Part shown: in pieces, positions 45,461 through 54,981 of the stretch
Layout: the number at the start of each line of letters is the position of its first letter
Position numbering within the stretch: the first letter of the stretch is position 1
Source of the DNA: Rhizobium deserti
GTDB lineage: Bacteria; Pseudomonadota; Alphaproteobacteria; Rhizobiales; Rhizobiaceae
DNA: 64,000 bases
Direction of reading: 5' to 3'
Assembly (NCBI RefSeq): GCF_004358025.1
Contig: NZ_SMTL01000009.1
Location: 1-64,000, forward strand
Notes under the pieces: model-generated
What the model saw: only the letters and a program-made list of their open reading frames with translations
Database searches by the model: none
Told to the model about the DNA's origin: nothing
Translations under genes and position numbers: made by a program

Positions 45461-45954
45461 GGTGTAGATCCCCTGTCCCTCCTGCGCTCATTGCAGAAAG
45501 GAAATAGGTGGCCGGATTTTACTCCGCCCGCGGCTGGATTATTCCGCCGCTACCGTGGCCGACTTTTGCACCGCCGCTCTCACTAGCCTGCGCCGCCTCT
45601 CAGGCGTCCGCCAGGTAGCGAGCGTCGCGGGCTTTCAGCTCCAGGCCCTTCCACGCCGTGGGATGCTGCTGCCATTATCGCATTCCTGCCATCTGGCCTG
45701 GCATTTGCCAGCCTTGCATTTCGTACACACCATGCATATAACTTCAATTATTGAAGTAACCAGGATGCTCTGACGTCGGGTGCTCGAAAGCGGTGGAGAT
45801 TGCGATGCGCTGGTTCGATAGGTTGCGGGACTTGGAGCGTGGGATGGAGGACATCGCTGATCCCCGCGGCAGCGAGGTGCGTGATCTTCGTGAAAGCGCG
45901 CGGTCTGCAGACGCAAGCGTCGGCCCAAACCGCTCCATTCAAGGTAGCTGAGCA
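45461..45954. other. Intergenic region upstream of HxlR regulator
   Basis: About 490 bases of mixed remnant DNA. The only clear signal is the 17-base palindrome at 45741. No frame shows family features. Confidence 0.45.
45741..45757. promoter_or_regulatory. Palindrome, candidate HxlR operator
   Basis: ACTTCAAT-T-ATTGAAGT, perfect 8-bp arms around one base. It is 197 bases before the HxlR-type gene and is a plausible operator for it or for a lost gene. Confidence 0.45.
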
Positions 45955-46443
45955 ATGAAACCGAAGTCGTTCATAGGGATGCGCTGTTCGATTGCCGGCG
46001 CGCTGGAACTGATTGGTGATCGCTGGGCGCTGCTTATAATCCGCGACCTTTCGCTGGGTTTGAGCCGTTACGACGATCTTCGCGCGAGCACAGGCATTCC
46101 CGCCGCGACGCTCGCCGCTCGCCTCAAGCATCTGTGCGTGTCCGGTATTGTCGAGCGCGTGCGCTACCAGGAACGCCCAGCCCGCGATGAGTACCGCCTG
46201 ACGCCCAAGGGGCATGACCTGTGGAAGGTCAACGTTGCGCTGCGCGAATGGGGTGATCGCTGGGATGCCAGCGGCTTCGGCCAGCCGACGACAGAGATGG
46301 TCGATCGCCAAAATGGCAGGCCGCTGATCCTCGCACTTGTTGACGCCGCAACGGGCGAGGCGGTGCCACGCGAACGCTCCCGGCTTCGCGCGGGGCCCGG
46401 TGCCACCGACACCACGCGCCGTCTTCTCGAAGCCGACATGTGA
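45955..46443 (+). CDS. HxlR-family transcriptional regulator
   Basis: A 162-residue winged-helix regulator. The family start is clear (CSIAGALELIGDRWALLIIR, SRYDDLRASTGIPAATLAARL, then RDEYRLTPKGHDLW). HxlR proteins usually respond to reactive aldehydes, quinones or redox state and repress neighbouring enzymes. It overlaps or abuts an isomerase-like gene, an SDR and a tautomerase, so it probably controls a small aromatic-catabolism or detoxification operon. Confidence 0.88.
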   Translation: MKPKSFIGMRCSIAGALELIGDRWALLIIRDLSLGLSRYDDLRASTGIPAATLAARLKHLCVSGIVERVRYQERPARDEYRLTPKGHDLWKVNVALREWGDRWDASGFGQPTTEMVDRQNGRPLILALVDAATGEAVPRERSRLRAGPGATDTTRRLLEADM

Positions 46444-46451
46444 GCCAACGT

Positions 46452-47039
46452 ATGACCCAGCCAATCGAATTCTTCTACAATTTCTGCAGCTCTTACAGCT
46501 ATCTCGCCTTCACTCAGCTGCGCGAGATGGACGTCGACATAGCGCTCAGACCAATGAAGCTCTCGACCGTGATGGAAAAGGTAGGCAACGTGCCGGCGTC
46601 GCTCACTTGCCCGGCCAAGGGGGTTACGCCCGAGAGGATTTGGCCCTTTGGGCGCAGCGGTACGCGTCATGCTTAACCCGGCGAACATGCGCGAGGTCTC
46701 CGGCGACGCCTGCTCGCGCGCCGTACTGGCATCTCGCCTGCAGAAGCGGCAGCGATAACCTTGGCACTGTACCGAGCATGCTGGAGCGAGGGGAACACGC
46801 TCGCCACAAAGGTCGCCATTCTAGCCGCAATCACGGCGGCAGGCCTCGACCCCAGCGCGATCGCGGAGCGGATCGACGCGCCCGATGTGATCAGGCAGCT
46901 CGATGCGAATACCGACGAAGCCTGCGAGCGCGGCGTGTTTGGCTCGCCAACAGTCTTTGTCGGCGACACGATGTTCTTCGGCAACGACCGGCTCGATTTC
47001 ATTCGCGAGGAACTCGCGCATCTGGAGGAAGCAGCATGA
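46452..47039 (+). pseudogene. DsbA-fold isomerase gene, frameshifted
   Basis: The start (MTQPIEFFYNFCSSYSYLAF) and end (VIRQLDANTDEACERGVFGS, then GDTMFFGNDRLDFIREEL) match 2-hydroxychromene-2-carboxylate isomerase-type proteins of the DsbA/GST-kappa fold. The middle needs two frame changes: a slip near 46625 moves the reading into a frame giving AREDLALWAQRYAS, and the last third is in frame again from about 46761. Its stop overlaps the ATG of the SDR gene by 4 bases. It would isomerise an aromatic-degradation intermediate if intact. Confidence 0.7.
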
Positions 47040-47734
47040 CCGATACGACCAAGCCGCTAGCGCTGGTGACTGGAGTGGGGCCGGGAACCGGCGCCGCCCT
47101 GGTGCGGCGCTTTGTCGAGGGCGGATACCGTGTGGCGATGCTGGCGCGCGATGCCGACCGGCTCGCAGCGCTGGAGCAAGAGATCCCCGACACAATCGCG
47201 GTGGCGTGCGATGCCAGCGACGCGGCCGCGCTTGAGCGAGCAGTGGCTGACGTCGGATTGCCGAAGGTCGTCGTCCATAATGCAGTCGGCGGTGCGTTAG
47301 GCACGTTCATGGACATCGAGCCCGAGACGCTACAGCGGAACTTCGACATCAATACGATGGCGCTCTTCCACCTTGCCCGGCTGACCTCGCCGGCAATGGT
47401 CGATGCGGGCGAAGGCGCACTGATCGTCACCGGCAACACGTCTGCCCAGCGCGGCAAGGCGGGGTTCGCCGGCTTTGCACCGACCAAGGCGGCGCAACGC
47501 ATCCTGGCGGAGTCGCTGGCGCGCGACCTGGGACCAAAGGGCGTCCATGTCGCCTATCTCATCATCGACGCGGCGATCGACGTGCCGTGGCAGCGCGAAC
47601 TTCAGCCTACCAAGCCGGATGACTTCTTCATCTCGCCGAAGTCGATCGCGGCCGAAGTGTTCCACCTTGCGCACCAGCCGCGAGACGCATGGTCGTTCCT
47701 CGCCGAGGTCCGCCCGTTCCATGAACCTTGGTGA
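47036..47734 (+). CDS. Short-chain dehydrogenase/reductase
   Basis: A 232-residue SDR. The cofactor motif is TGVGPGTGAAL (a T-G-x3-G-x-G variant), followed by VVHNAVGGALG and an active-site region TGNTSAQRGKAGFAGFAPTK. The usual catalytic Tyr before x-x-x-Lys is Phe (F-A-P-T-K), so normal dehydrogenase activity is doubtful. The ATG overlaps the upstream stop (ATGA), so earlier in-frame codons are not used. It belongs to the HxlR-controlled group. Confidence 0.85.
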   Translation: MTDTTKPLALVTGVGPGTGAALVRRFVEGGYRVAMLARDADRLAALEQEIPDTIAVACDASDAAALERAVADVGLPKVVVHNAVGGALGTFMDIEPETLQRNFDINTMALFHLARLTSPAMVDAGEGALIVTGNTSAQRGKAGFAGFAPTKAAQRILAESLARDLGPKGVHVAYLIIDAAIDVPWQRELQPTKPDDFFISPKSIAAEVFHLAHQPRDAWSFLAEVRPFHEPW

Positions 47735-47739
47735 GCGCA

Positions 47740-47909
47740 GTGGCTGACGAGAAAGGCATCAGCTCCGATGGCCGGGCACAGCTTCAGGTGATGCTGGGTG
47801 GAGGTTTGAAGGCGCCGATCGGGCGATGCTTGGCTTCGAGCTGGTCGAAGTCGAGCGCGGACGAGTGGTGTTCGAGGGTACCGCCGCGGGCAGCCGGACC
47901 GCCGGCTGA
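47740..47909 (+). pseudogene. Thioesterase (PaaI-like) fragment
   Basis: One frame reads DEKGISSDGRAQLQVMLGGG, and the next frame continues MLGFELVEVERGRVVFEGTA to a stop at 47907. Together they match the first third of a hot-dog-fold thioesterase. It is broken by a frameshift near 47825 and truncated. Confidence 0.5.
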
Positions 47910-47962
47910 TTGCACGGCCGCCCAAGTCACATATTTCCTGACCTTAAACGGAGAAAGCTTCG

Positions 47963-48346
47963 ATGCCGTATGTTCGCCTGTCGCTATTGCGTGGTAAGTC
48001 CGACGAGTATCTCAAGAACGTTTCTGACGCGATCTATGATGCGTTGGTCGAGTCGTATGAGATGGCGGAAAATGATCGGTTCCAGATCATCAATCAGCTT
48101 GAACCAAACGAGTTGATCTTCGACCGAAATTACTTCGGTGGTCCGCGATCGGACGATTTCATGGTGATGACCATCACCGCGGGGAAAGACCGCACGATCG
48201 CTGTCAAGAAGGCATTCTATAAGCGTGTCGTGGCTTTGCTTCACGAGCGAGCGGGCGTGCGTCCCGAAGATGTCTTCATTATGCTGGAGACGAACCCCCT
48301 CGAGAATTTCTCATTCAGCAGCGGAATGTCGTTGATCCCGGATTGA
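47963..48346 (+). CDS. Tautomerase-family protein
   Basis: A 127-residue protein like those of the 4-oxalocrotonate tautomerase/MSAD superfamily. After the initiator Met the next residue is Pro (M-P-Y-V-R-L), which would be the catalytic N-terminal base. Other features are SDAIYDALVESYEM, FDRNYFGGPRSDDFMVM and PEDVFIMLET. It would tautomerise a small keto acid in aromatic breakdown. Its ribosome site is GGAGAAAG. Confidence 0.85.
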   Translation: MPYVRLSLLRGKSDEYLKNVSDAIYDALVESYEMAENDRFQIINQLEPNELIFDRNYFGGPRSDDFMVMTITAGKDRTIAVKKAFYKRVVALLHERAGVRPEDVFIMLETNPLENFSFSSGMSLIPD

Positions 48347-48381
48347 GAGGCATCGCGCAAGGGCGTGTGGCGGGACCAAAT

Positions 48382-48499
48382 ATGACATCACAGGTCTTTG
48401 ATTAAATCATCGTCGGCGCAGGATCTGCAGGTTGCGTTCTGAACCGCCCGACAGCAGATCCAGCTGCAAGGTGCTTCTCATCGAAGCCGGCGGCTGGAA
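48382..48499 (+). pseudogene. GMC oxidoreductase N-terminal remnant
   Basis: ATG 48382 gives MTSQVFD, a stop, then IIVGAGSAGCVLNRPTADPA, the FAD-binding start of GMC (choline dehydrogenase-like) oxidoreductases, and after a frame slip LLIEAGG. The gene ends here. Confidence 0.65.
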
Positions 48500-48639
48500 C
48501 TGGGACTTGTGGAACAGATCGCATTGGGATGTGAATCGGCGTCGAGTCGGTACCGCTGCTGTCATCGGCACAACTATTTGGGACAACTGCAGTTACGCCA
48601 TATTGGTGGGTCCCGAGGCTGGCATCTGGGGCGCCATCC

Positions 48640-49261
48640 GCCATCCGCCATCATGGTCTGGTCGACATCCGCCATCATGGTCTGGTCGGCAATGCGGTGA
48701 TCGTCTCCGAAGATGCCGGACAGTTCCGCGTCGGCACTCATGCGCTGCGCTGGGTCCATGCAGAGCGGCTGCTGCACAAACTGATGCCGGCGACGCCCGG
48801 CCAGGTGAAACAGGTCGGAACCCTGCGCGAGCTGATCTGGCACTTCTACAAGGCCCTGAAAATCTATCGGCGAAGTCCTGATCCGCGTGCGGTCCATGGG
48901 TTCGAGACCCGGTTTGATCGAATTTTTTCAATTCGCACCGGTTATGCGGATCTCGACAAACTGCTGTTTCGGCTCAGGCGCCGCAAGGCGAAGTTGCTGC
49001 GGGTTCTGGAACGCCCCGAAATCCCGCTCCACACCAATGCGTCGGAAAGAGATCTGCGCGGCTTTGTCATCAAAGCGAAAGATTTCCGGGGGCACGGTCA
49101 GCCGCAACGGGCGGCAGGCGCGCGACAGCATGCTCGGCCTGATGAAGACCTGCCAGAAGCTCGGCCTGTCGTTCTGGCACTATCTCGGCGATCGGCTGGG
49201 GATCAGCACATCGCGCCCAGCCATTCCTCCGCTGGCCACCATGATCGTTGCCAGGTCCTGA
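48640..49261 (+). pseudogene. IS66-family transposase remnant
   Basis: This is the C-terminal half of an IS66 TnpC-type transposase: SEDAGQFRVGTHALRWVHAE, LWHFY-like helices, PLHTNASERDLRGFVIK (with a likely catalytic Glu) and, after a frameshift near 49090, SMLGLMKTCQKLGLSFWHYL. The N-terminus is missing. A CATCCGCCATCATGGTCTGG unit is repeated in tandem near 48641-48690. Confidence 0.75.
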
Positions 49262-49329
49262 GCGCATCACCGACGTTCTGGTTTTGGGAAGGACACGACC
49301 TTGCCGTCGTCGGACGGATCTCACCCTCC

Positions 49330-49675
49330 GGGCGCGGCGCGAGGACATATCCAATTAGTCCTGACCGACAGATCGCCTCTCACTCAGAGCCACGAGTTCG
49401 CTGATGTCGGGAACCATACCTGGCGGCTCGCCGATCTAGGCGCGAAGCATATGCTGCTCAAGGAAGGCATTGGCTGGGGCAATATGCCTGAACCAATGGT
49501 GAGAGATGATATAGAGACAGGGCGCCTGGTGCACCTTGATCTTCCTGACTGCAAGGGCGGTCCTTACCGACTTCAGGCTGTTTACCGAACGGACACACCT
49601 CCAGGACCGGCCGCCCGCTTTCTGATCGACCACTTCCAGAGCCAGGACGTTGATGTTCCAATAGCGGCCGGCTAG
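49330..49675 (+). pseudogene. LysR-type regulator C-terminal fragment
   Basis: Reads LTDRSPLTQSHEFADVGNHT, then LLKEGIGWGNMPEPMVRDD and GRLVHLDLPDCKGGPYRL, typical of the effector-binding domain end of LysR proteins. The DNA-binding half is absent. It lies directly after the IS66 remnant. Confidence 0.7.
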
Positions 49676-49932
49676 ACCCTCGGAAAACATGCCTGCATGT
49701 TTCATGATCACGATCCGCCGGACCACGACGGTGGGGAGGTGTGCAACACTGCGCCCACCACGACGTTCCCGCAATACCGCAATATCAAGCGCTTAGCGGA
49801 TCTGAAGAGTGGGACGAAGGTCGTATCCCTTCAAGAGCTTAATAGCCTTGGAGGGCCATACAGTGCCGAGAAGGCATTGCGTAGTGCGACTGTGGGCGCT
49901 ATATGCAGGTATGTTCCTACATGGAGGCACAT

Positions 49933-50187
49933 ATGGCGACTACCAGCTTAACCAGCCGCGAGTTAAATCACGACGTCGGCAGAGCAAAAAAGGCTGCTGA
50001 AGCAGGACCTGTCGTTATCACTGATCGAGGCAGGCCGTCGCACGTGTTGATGACATACGGTGAGTTTGAACGCCTGACAGGCAAGCGTCGTAATCTTGTC
50101 GATGCGCTCTCGATGCCCGGATTATCGAATTTCGATTTTGATCCGCCTCGATCGATCATTGCAACTCGCGAAGTTGATCTGTCTTGA
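49933..50187 (+). CDS. Phd/YefM-type antitoxin
   Basis: An 84-residue antitoxin. The Phd start is typical (TSLTSRELNHDVGRAKKAAE, then GPVVITDRGRPSHVLMTYGE). It binds DNA with its N-terminus and neutralises the toxin with its C-terminus. ATG 49933 is preferred over an upstream ATG at 49903 because the family begins here. Its stop overlaps the toxin start by 3 bases. Confidence 0.88.
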   Translation: MATTSLTSRELNHDVGRAKKAAEAGPVVITDRGRPSHVLMTYGEFERLTGKRRNLVDALSMPGLSNFDFDPPRSIIATREVDLS

Positions 50188-50606
50188 GATATTTGCTCGA
50201 TACAAACGTTGTCTCTGAGCTCCGGAAGGTAGGCGATGGTAAAGCTGATCCGAATGTCACGGCTTGGATAGGTGCGCAGGATTCCCGTGATCTGTATATT
50301 TCTGCCATAACAATTTTAGAGCTTGAGCGCGGGATACTCAGCATCCATCGGCGTGACATCGAACAAGGTTCTCGCCTACGAGGCTGGATGGATAGCCGAG
50401 TTCGCCCCGAGTTCGCTGAGCGCATCATCTCTATCAATGAAGCAATTGCGACGCGATGTGCCCACTTGCATATTCCGGATCGACGCAATGAAGCTGATGC
50501 ACTCATCGCTGCCACGGCGATCGTGCACGGGTTAGCGGTCGTCACAAGGAACATTCAGGATTTCCAGCGAACCGGCGTCGTCCTCGTGGACCCATGGCGT
50601 GCCTGA
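50184..50606 (+). CDS. vapC: VapC-type PIN-domain toxin
   Basis: A 140-residue PIN-domain RNase. The acidic residues of the active site are visible: Asp in YLLDTNVVSELRK, Glu in ITILELERGI, Asp in RNEADALIAATA and the last in VTRNIQDFQ. It starts with TTG at 50184, overlapping the antitoxin stop, and is co-translated with it. Such toxins cut tRNA or other RNA when the antitoxin is lost, stabilising plasmids. Confidence 0.9.
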   Translation: MRYLLDTNVVSELRKVGDGKADPNVTAWIGAQDSRDLYISAITILELERGILSIHRRDIEQGSRLRGWMDSRVRPEFAERIISINEAIATRCAHLHIPDRRNEADALIAATAIVHGLAVVTRNIQDFQRTGVVLVDPWRA

Positions 50607-50923
50607 GAACAGGCACGCAGGGCGCCTCGAAAATGTCTTTTGCTAGTTCGGCAGGGTAGTTGAGCTCTTCGCAGTATAGAGTCGACAGTTCGAAACCTAT
50701 AAGGCGAGGAGACCTGAACAGATAGTTTTTTGGTCCTTGATCAGCACCATGCTGATAACCTGAATTGCCTGTGCGACCATTTTTGCAAGTATAGAACTCA
50801 TCCCGTCGCTGCCGGCGGGAGCGCGACTTTAGATTCTCGTCGCCCTAACGAGGTGGCGCGTTAGCTACTGCGGATATATGTCAAAATGCACGGCAGTATT
50901 GTGCTTCCGGCCCGCAGCAGCGC
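50607..50923. other. Intergenic region, no gene seen
   Basis: 317 bases between the toxin and the two-component genes (converging). No gene, RNA or clear terminator was recognised. Confidence 0.45.
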
Positions 50924-51592
50924 TTAAACGGCTCGGTATCCAAGCCCGTGGTTGTAGCGACTGACGGCCTCCCGGACGCCAAGAACCTCTGCCATTCGAA
51001 CCAGGTCCGCGACGGAGTCGCCCTTCATCTTTTTGACCATGTTGCCGCGATGTATCTTAACCGTGATCTCGCTAATCTTTAGCCGTCCGGCGATCTGCTT
51101 GTTCATCAGGCCCGCCGTCACGAGGCCGAATAGTTCGCGCTCACGGGGAGTGAGGCTCTCATACCGGTCTTGGACGCTTGTCAGCGCTGCCATTTCTCGC
51201 CGGCGCGCGCTATTACTTGCCACGGCTTCTTCGATGGCGGTGAGCATGGCATCCTCGTCGAACGGTTTGGTCAAGAAGGTGATCGCCCCCGCCTTCATCC
51301 CCCGCACCGTCATGGGCACATCGCCGAAGCCGCTGATGAGTATGACCGGTACGGCGGTTGAGTTCTCCCGAAGTGCTTCCTGAAAATCGAGGCCATTCGC
51401 GCCTCCCAGGTTGATATCAAGGATGAGGCACGCCGCGCTGTCGGCCCCATCGCAGGCCAGGAACTCCTCCGGGTCGGCGAAAGAGCGCACATTATAGTTG
51501 GCCGAACGCAGCAGCACTTCCAGCGAATCCCGGACGTCCTCATCGTCATCAAGCACGCAGATTAGGCTGCTGCCAGTGCCACTTTCCATCAT
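50924..51592 (-). CDS. FixJ/NodW-like response regulator
   Basis: A 222-residue response regulator with a receiver domain (acid pocket LDDDED, phosphoacceptor Asp59 in LILDINLG, Lys in TFLTKPF) and a LuxR-type helix-turn-helix (SLTPRERELFGLVTAGLMNK, KISEITVKIHRGNM). It is last of three minus-strand genes with a sensor kinase and a single-domain receiver, 30 bases apart, so it is the DNA-binding output of that system. Confidence 0.92.
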   Translation of the reverse strand: MMESGTGSSLICVLDDDEDVRDSLEVLLRSANYNVRSFADPEEFLACDGADSAACLILDINLGGANGLDFQEALRENSTAVPVILISGFGDVPMTVRGMKAGAITFLTKPFDEDAMLTAIEEAVASNSARRREMAALTSVQDRYESLTPRERELFGLVTAGLMNKQIAGRLKISEITVKIHRGNMVKKMKGDSVADLVRMAEVLGVREAVSRYNHGLGYRAV

Positions 51593-51622
51593 CGTTCGCC
51601 TCGTCCTTTCTGCGCGTCTTGG

Positions 51623-52039
51623 CTACGAGCTGAGCAGCGCTTCTACCTTTTCAAGAAGGGTCTCGGGATCAGTCGGCTTTGCGACGAAGGATGACACACC
51701 CTGCGTCTCCGCCCGTTCCCGCGCCTCGGCGCTCGGGTAGGCTGTCATGAGAATGACGGGAACTTCGCTACCCAGGCGCCTGAGTTCGCGATGAAGCTCT
51801 AATCCGTCCATGCCCGGCATGGTTAGGTCGGTGATTAGGCACCGCATCGTCGGCAGGTTTGGCCAAGCGAGAAGATCTTCAGCATTGCGGAACTTGGCGA
51901 CCTTTACGCCGGCCGAGCGAAAGAAGGTGCCGATGCTTTCGCGCACTTCATCATCGTCATCGACGACACAGATCACAGCTTCAGGCGACACGTATTGCTC
52001 CTCAACGGTCCTTTCGTCTTCGAACCCATAAAAGATCAT
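51623..52039 (-). CDS. Single-domain response regulator
   Basis: A 138-residue receiver without an output domain. The acid pocket is VVDDDDE, the phosphoacceptor is in LITDLTMPGMDG, and VILMTAYPS and SFVAKPTDP follow. It lies between the kinase (22 bases) and the FixJ-like regulator and probably acts as a phosphate relay or sink. The first 15 residues may not belong, as later starts are possible. Confidence 0.88.
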   Translation of the reverse strand: MIFYGFEDERTVEEQYVSPEAVICVVDDDDEVRESIGTFFRSAGVKVAKFRNAEDLLAWPNLPTMRCLITDLTMPGMDGLELHRELRRLGSEVPVILMTAYPSAEARERAETQGVSSFVAKPTDPETLLEKVEALLSS

Positions 52040-52061
52040 TCACGTCGCCATCGATATCATA

Positions 52062-54026
52062 TCAAGATATGGGTTCGAGTGTTTTCGCCGCCTGCGGCAC
52101 ACCGATCGGGAGCGTGAAGGATACCGTTGCGCCGAACACCTCATTGTTCGCCGCGCTTATACGCCCGCCCTGATGCTCAATGATCGAGCGACAGATCGAC
52201 AACCCGATCCCCATGCCGTCCGGTTTGGTCGTGTAAAATGGCTCGAACATCCTGGCTTCACCGCCCATTGGGAAACCGGTCCCGCAGTCGGCTACCGCCA
52301 CCCGCACCATTCCGTCCGGCGTGACGGTGGTGTCAATACACAACTCCCGCGCACGATTGTCCACCTCGCGCATGGCTTGGATGGCGTTCATGAGCAGGTT
52401 TACAAGCACCTGTTGCACCTGGACGCGATCGGCGACAACATTCGGCAGGTCGCCGGAGGACCGCTGCCGCAATCTTACGCTTTGCGCGCGTGCCTCGCTC
52501 TTGATCAACGCTATTGCGTCCTCGATCAGGTCGGAGAGATTGATCGGGTCGGCTTGCGGGGCGGCCTTACGCGCCAGCTTGCGGACCCGATCGACCACTT
52601 GAGCGGCCCGCGTGCCGTTGGAGATCATCTTGTCGACGCAGGATCCCACGTCCTCCAGGTCCGGTTGAGGACGGCGAAGAAAGCGTTTGGCGGACTTGCC
52701 GTAGTTGATAATGGCGGCCAGCGGCTGATTGACCTCATGCGCGATTGAGGCGGCAAGCTGACCGAGCATGGAGACACGCGCAGCATGCGCCAACTCGGCG
52801 GAAACCTGCTCGTATCGGGTCCGGGCCTCGTTGCGCTCGGTGACGTCGAACGCCATCACGAGGACATGGGACCAGTTCTGCCCACCAGGCAAGATCGTGA
52901 CTCGGAGGACAACGTCGGCGACGCGTTCGCCGAACGTTTGCATTCGCACTTCGGTCTCCGCCATTGTCTCTCCAGCGGCCAGCGCCACGATGACGTCGGA
53001 AAGAGCGCTCGCGCCTCTCGGCAGATAGCGTCCGCACAGGTTAGACCCTACCAGTGTCTCGCGCGCGTCGGCTTCGAACAGGTCCACCGCCGCGGGGTTA
53101 GCGTCGCGGATTACCGCGGCCGCGACCGCCTGCTGGGTGATCTCGGGATGACTCTCCAGCCACGTGGCGAGCTGCTGTCCATCCGGGACGCTCGCGAGCG
53201 CGACACGCATGGTTTCCGACCAATCCGATTCCCAAGTTGCGAAGCCGGCGGAGTCGAAGATAGTGCGATACTTGCGCTCAGAGGCCAGCGACTGCTCATC
53301 GGCCCGGCGCTTCTCCGTCAAATCCGCACTGGACTCGATCGTGCCGATGGAACGCCCGTCGGGGTCGCGGCGTCGCAGCCACCGGCTGGCCAGAACGAGG
53401 GGCGTGCCGTCTCGCCGGGTCCGGACGACCTCGCCCGACCACTGACCTATCTCATCCATGACTGTCGCGATCTCTTGCGCGGGGAACCGGCACTGGAGCA
53501 GTTCGCCGCAGTTCCGGCCAAGCGCCTCGCCGCGCGACCAGCCATAGAGCTTCTCCGCACCGTCATTCCAGTAGACGATCACGTCGTTCGAATCGCGGAT
53601 GATGACGGTGTCGTGCGACAGTTCCAGAATGCGCGCCTGCTCACCCAATGTGGTTCGGGAGGATCGGTCGCGCATTGACATCAGTGTCGTAATCGCGATC
53701 GCAACTAGGCTGACGACGAAGCGCGACGCGGCGCCGTCAGACGCGTTGGTCAGATGCCCGAACGCGAAGGCGAAGACCGTGAGCAGCGCGGTAATTAGCC
53801 CGCTCGCCATCACGGCGCGGCGGCCGGATGGAGCCAGCAGCAGGATCACGCCGATGTAGAGAACGGCGATCGCTCCATCGAATGGCGTGAAGACGTCGAT
53901 GGCAAAGATGCTGGCGGTGAGACAGATAGCGAGCGCGATCAACACCGCGCTCCGACGCCTTCGGGGCTCAAATGGGGCCAGTTCATAACCTTTGTGCGTA
54001 TGCATCCGCGTCTGACGCCTCCGCAT
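52062..54026 (-). CDS. Membrane PAS sensor histidine kinase
   Basis: A 654-residue kinase. The N-terminus has four or five membrane helices (VLIALAICLTASIFAIDVF, AIAVLYIGVILLLAP and more, about 25-120). Two PAS-type domains follow (about 130-250 and 270-390), then the dimerisation domain with His430 in SIAHEVNQPLAAI and an ATPase domain (NLLMNAIQAM, VADCGTGFP, GMGIGLSICRSIIEHQGG). The H-box type matches FixL/NodV-like kinases. It heads a three-gene unit with two response regulators. The signal is unknown. Confidence 0.92.
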   Translation of the reverse strand: MRRRQTRMHTHKGYELAPFEPRRRRSAVLIALAICLTASIFAIDVFTPFDGAIAVLYIGVILLLAPSGRRAVMASGLITALLTVFAFAFGHLTNASDGAASRFVVSLVAIAITTLMSMRDRSSRTTLGEQARILELSHDTVIIRDSNDVIVYWNDGAEKLYGWSRGEALGRNCGELLQCRFPAQEIATVMDEIGQWSGEVVRTRRDGTPLVLASRWLRRRDPDGRSIGTIESSADLTEKRRADEQSLASERKYRTIFDSAGFATWESDWSETMRVALASVPDGQQLATWLESHPEITQQAVAAAVIRDANPAAVDLFEADARETLVGSNLCGRYLPRGASALSDVIVALAAGETMAETEVRMQTFGERVADVVLRVTILPGGQNWSHVLVMAFDVTERNEARTRYEQVSAELAHAARVSMLGQLAASIAHEVNQPLAAIINYGKSAKRFLRRPQPDLEDVGSCVDKMISNGTRAAQVVDRVRKLARKAAPQADPINLSDLIEDAIALIKSEARAQSVRLRQRSSGDLPNVVADRVQVQQVLVNLLMNAIQAMREVDNRARELCIDTTVTPDGMVRVAVADCGTGFPMGGEARMFEPFYTTKPDGMGIGLSICRSIIEHQGGRISAANNEVFGATVSFTLPIGVPQAAKTLEPIS

Positions 54027-54102
54027 ACACTTCTAATCTTGCAAACGCCTCTCTGTCGCTCGCGAGCTTGCTCTGGATGTACGCGCAATTGCTGCCGGCG
54101 GG

Positions 54103-54981
54103 TCACCGAATGCTCCTGCGGTACTCCCTCGGCGACAGCCCGAACATCCTGCGGAATGCCGTCGCGAAGTGCGTCGGGTTTTCATAGCCGCACGCGAATG
54201 CGATGACAGTTATGGTATCGCGGGTCGAGGACAGCAGACGGCGCCCTTCCTCCATTCGGTATCGGTTCAACCGCTGTGCAGGCGTTTCGCCGTAGCGCCG
54301 CTTGAATGAGCGCAAGAGATGGAATTTGCTAAGGCCAGCCGCCCCGGCGAGTTGGTCCAGCGTGACCTGCCTGTCCAGGCTCTCACGCAGCTGGCCATCG
54401 ACAATGATCAGCCGACGGTCGTCGACAGAGGTGTGGGCCGGCGGATGCCTTCCCGCATGGAACTGCAGCAGGTGGCTGGCGAGGAAAGTCACGGCGGACT
54501 CGGCATACAGCTCCGACGTTCTGATCTCTGCCGCTCGGCGCAGGCCCAGCATGACGCCTGCTACCACTGGGTCGGGACGGAGAAGCTGGTTCGGCAGACG
54601 GGCGTTTGCGGCGCGCGTCGGATCGAGATGGACGACGTCCGCCAGTATTGCAGAGGAGAGGTGAAGCTGGAGCGTCTGCAGTCCGCGGCCCTTATGCCAG
54701 CGCAGTTGAACCTCCTCGTTGGGAGCGGTCATGCCTATATCGCCCAACCCATAGCGCGACTGATGCCATCGGCCCGCATATCGCCCTTCGATATGGCAAC
54801 TTCCGTTCGTGACCAGGACGATCAGTTGGTCGGTGGTCGGCGCCGTGACCAGGTCATCGACCTCCTCCGGCTCGTCATAGGCGCGCAATAGCATCGATCG
54901 CCAACCCGTGCGCCAACTACAAAGGCCAAGGGATCCCTTCAGGCGCTCATGCGCGCCCAGGCTTGTCGATGCGATCGTCAC
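54103..54981 (-). CDS. AraC-family transcriptional regulator
   Basis: A 292-residue regulator. The C-terminal double helix-turn-helix is clear (TLDQLAGAAGLSKFHLLRSF, then VIAFACGYENPTHFATAFRR with GLSPREYRRS). The N-terminal part (CSWRTGWRSMLLRAYDEPEE) is a small-molecule or cupin-like sensor. It is divergent from the exported hydrolase gene across about 375 bases and may control it. Confidence 0.88.
   Translation of the reverse strand: MTIASTSLGAHERLKGSLGLCSWRTGWRSMLLRAYDEPEEVDDLVTAPTTDQLIVLVTNGSCHIEGRYAGRWHQSRYGLGDIGMTAPNEEVQLRWHKGRGLQTLQLHLSSAILADVVHLDPTRAANARLPNQLLRPDPVVAGVMLGLRRAAEIRTSELYAESAVTFLASHLLQFHAGRHPPAHTSVDDRRLIIVDGQLRESLDRQVTLDQLAGAAGLSKFHLLRSFKRRYGETPAQRLNRYRMEEGRRLLSSTRDTITVIAFACGYENPTHFATAFRRMFGLSPREYRRSIR

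Noticed and set aside
46337-47734. One long 465-codon plus-strand gene
   Set aside because: Its first half is a shadow of the HxlR and isomerase genes; only the part from 47036 has SDR features.
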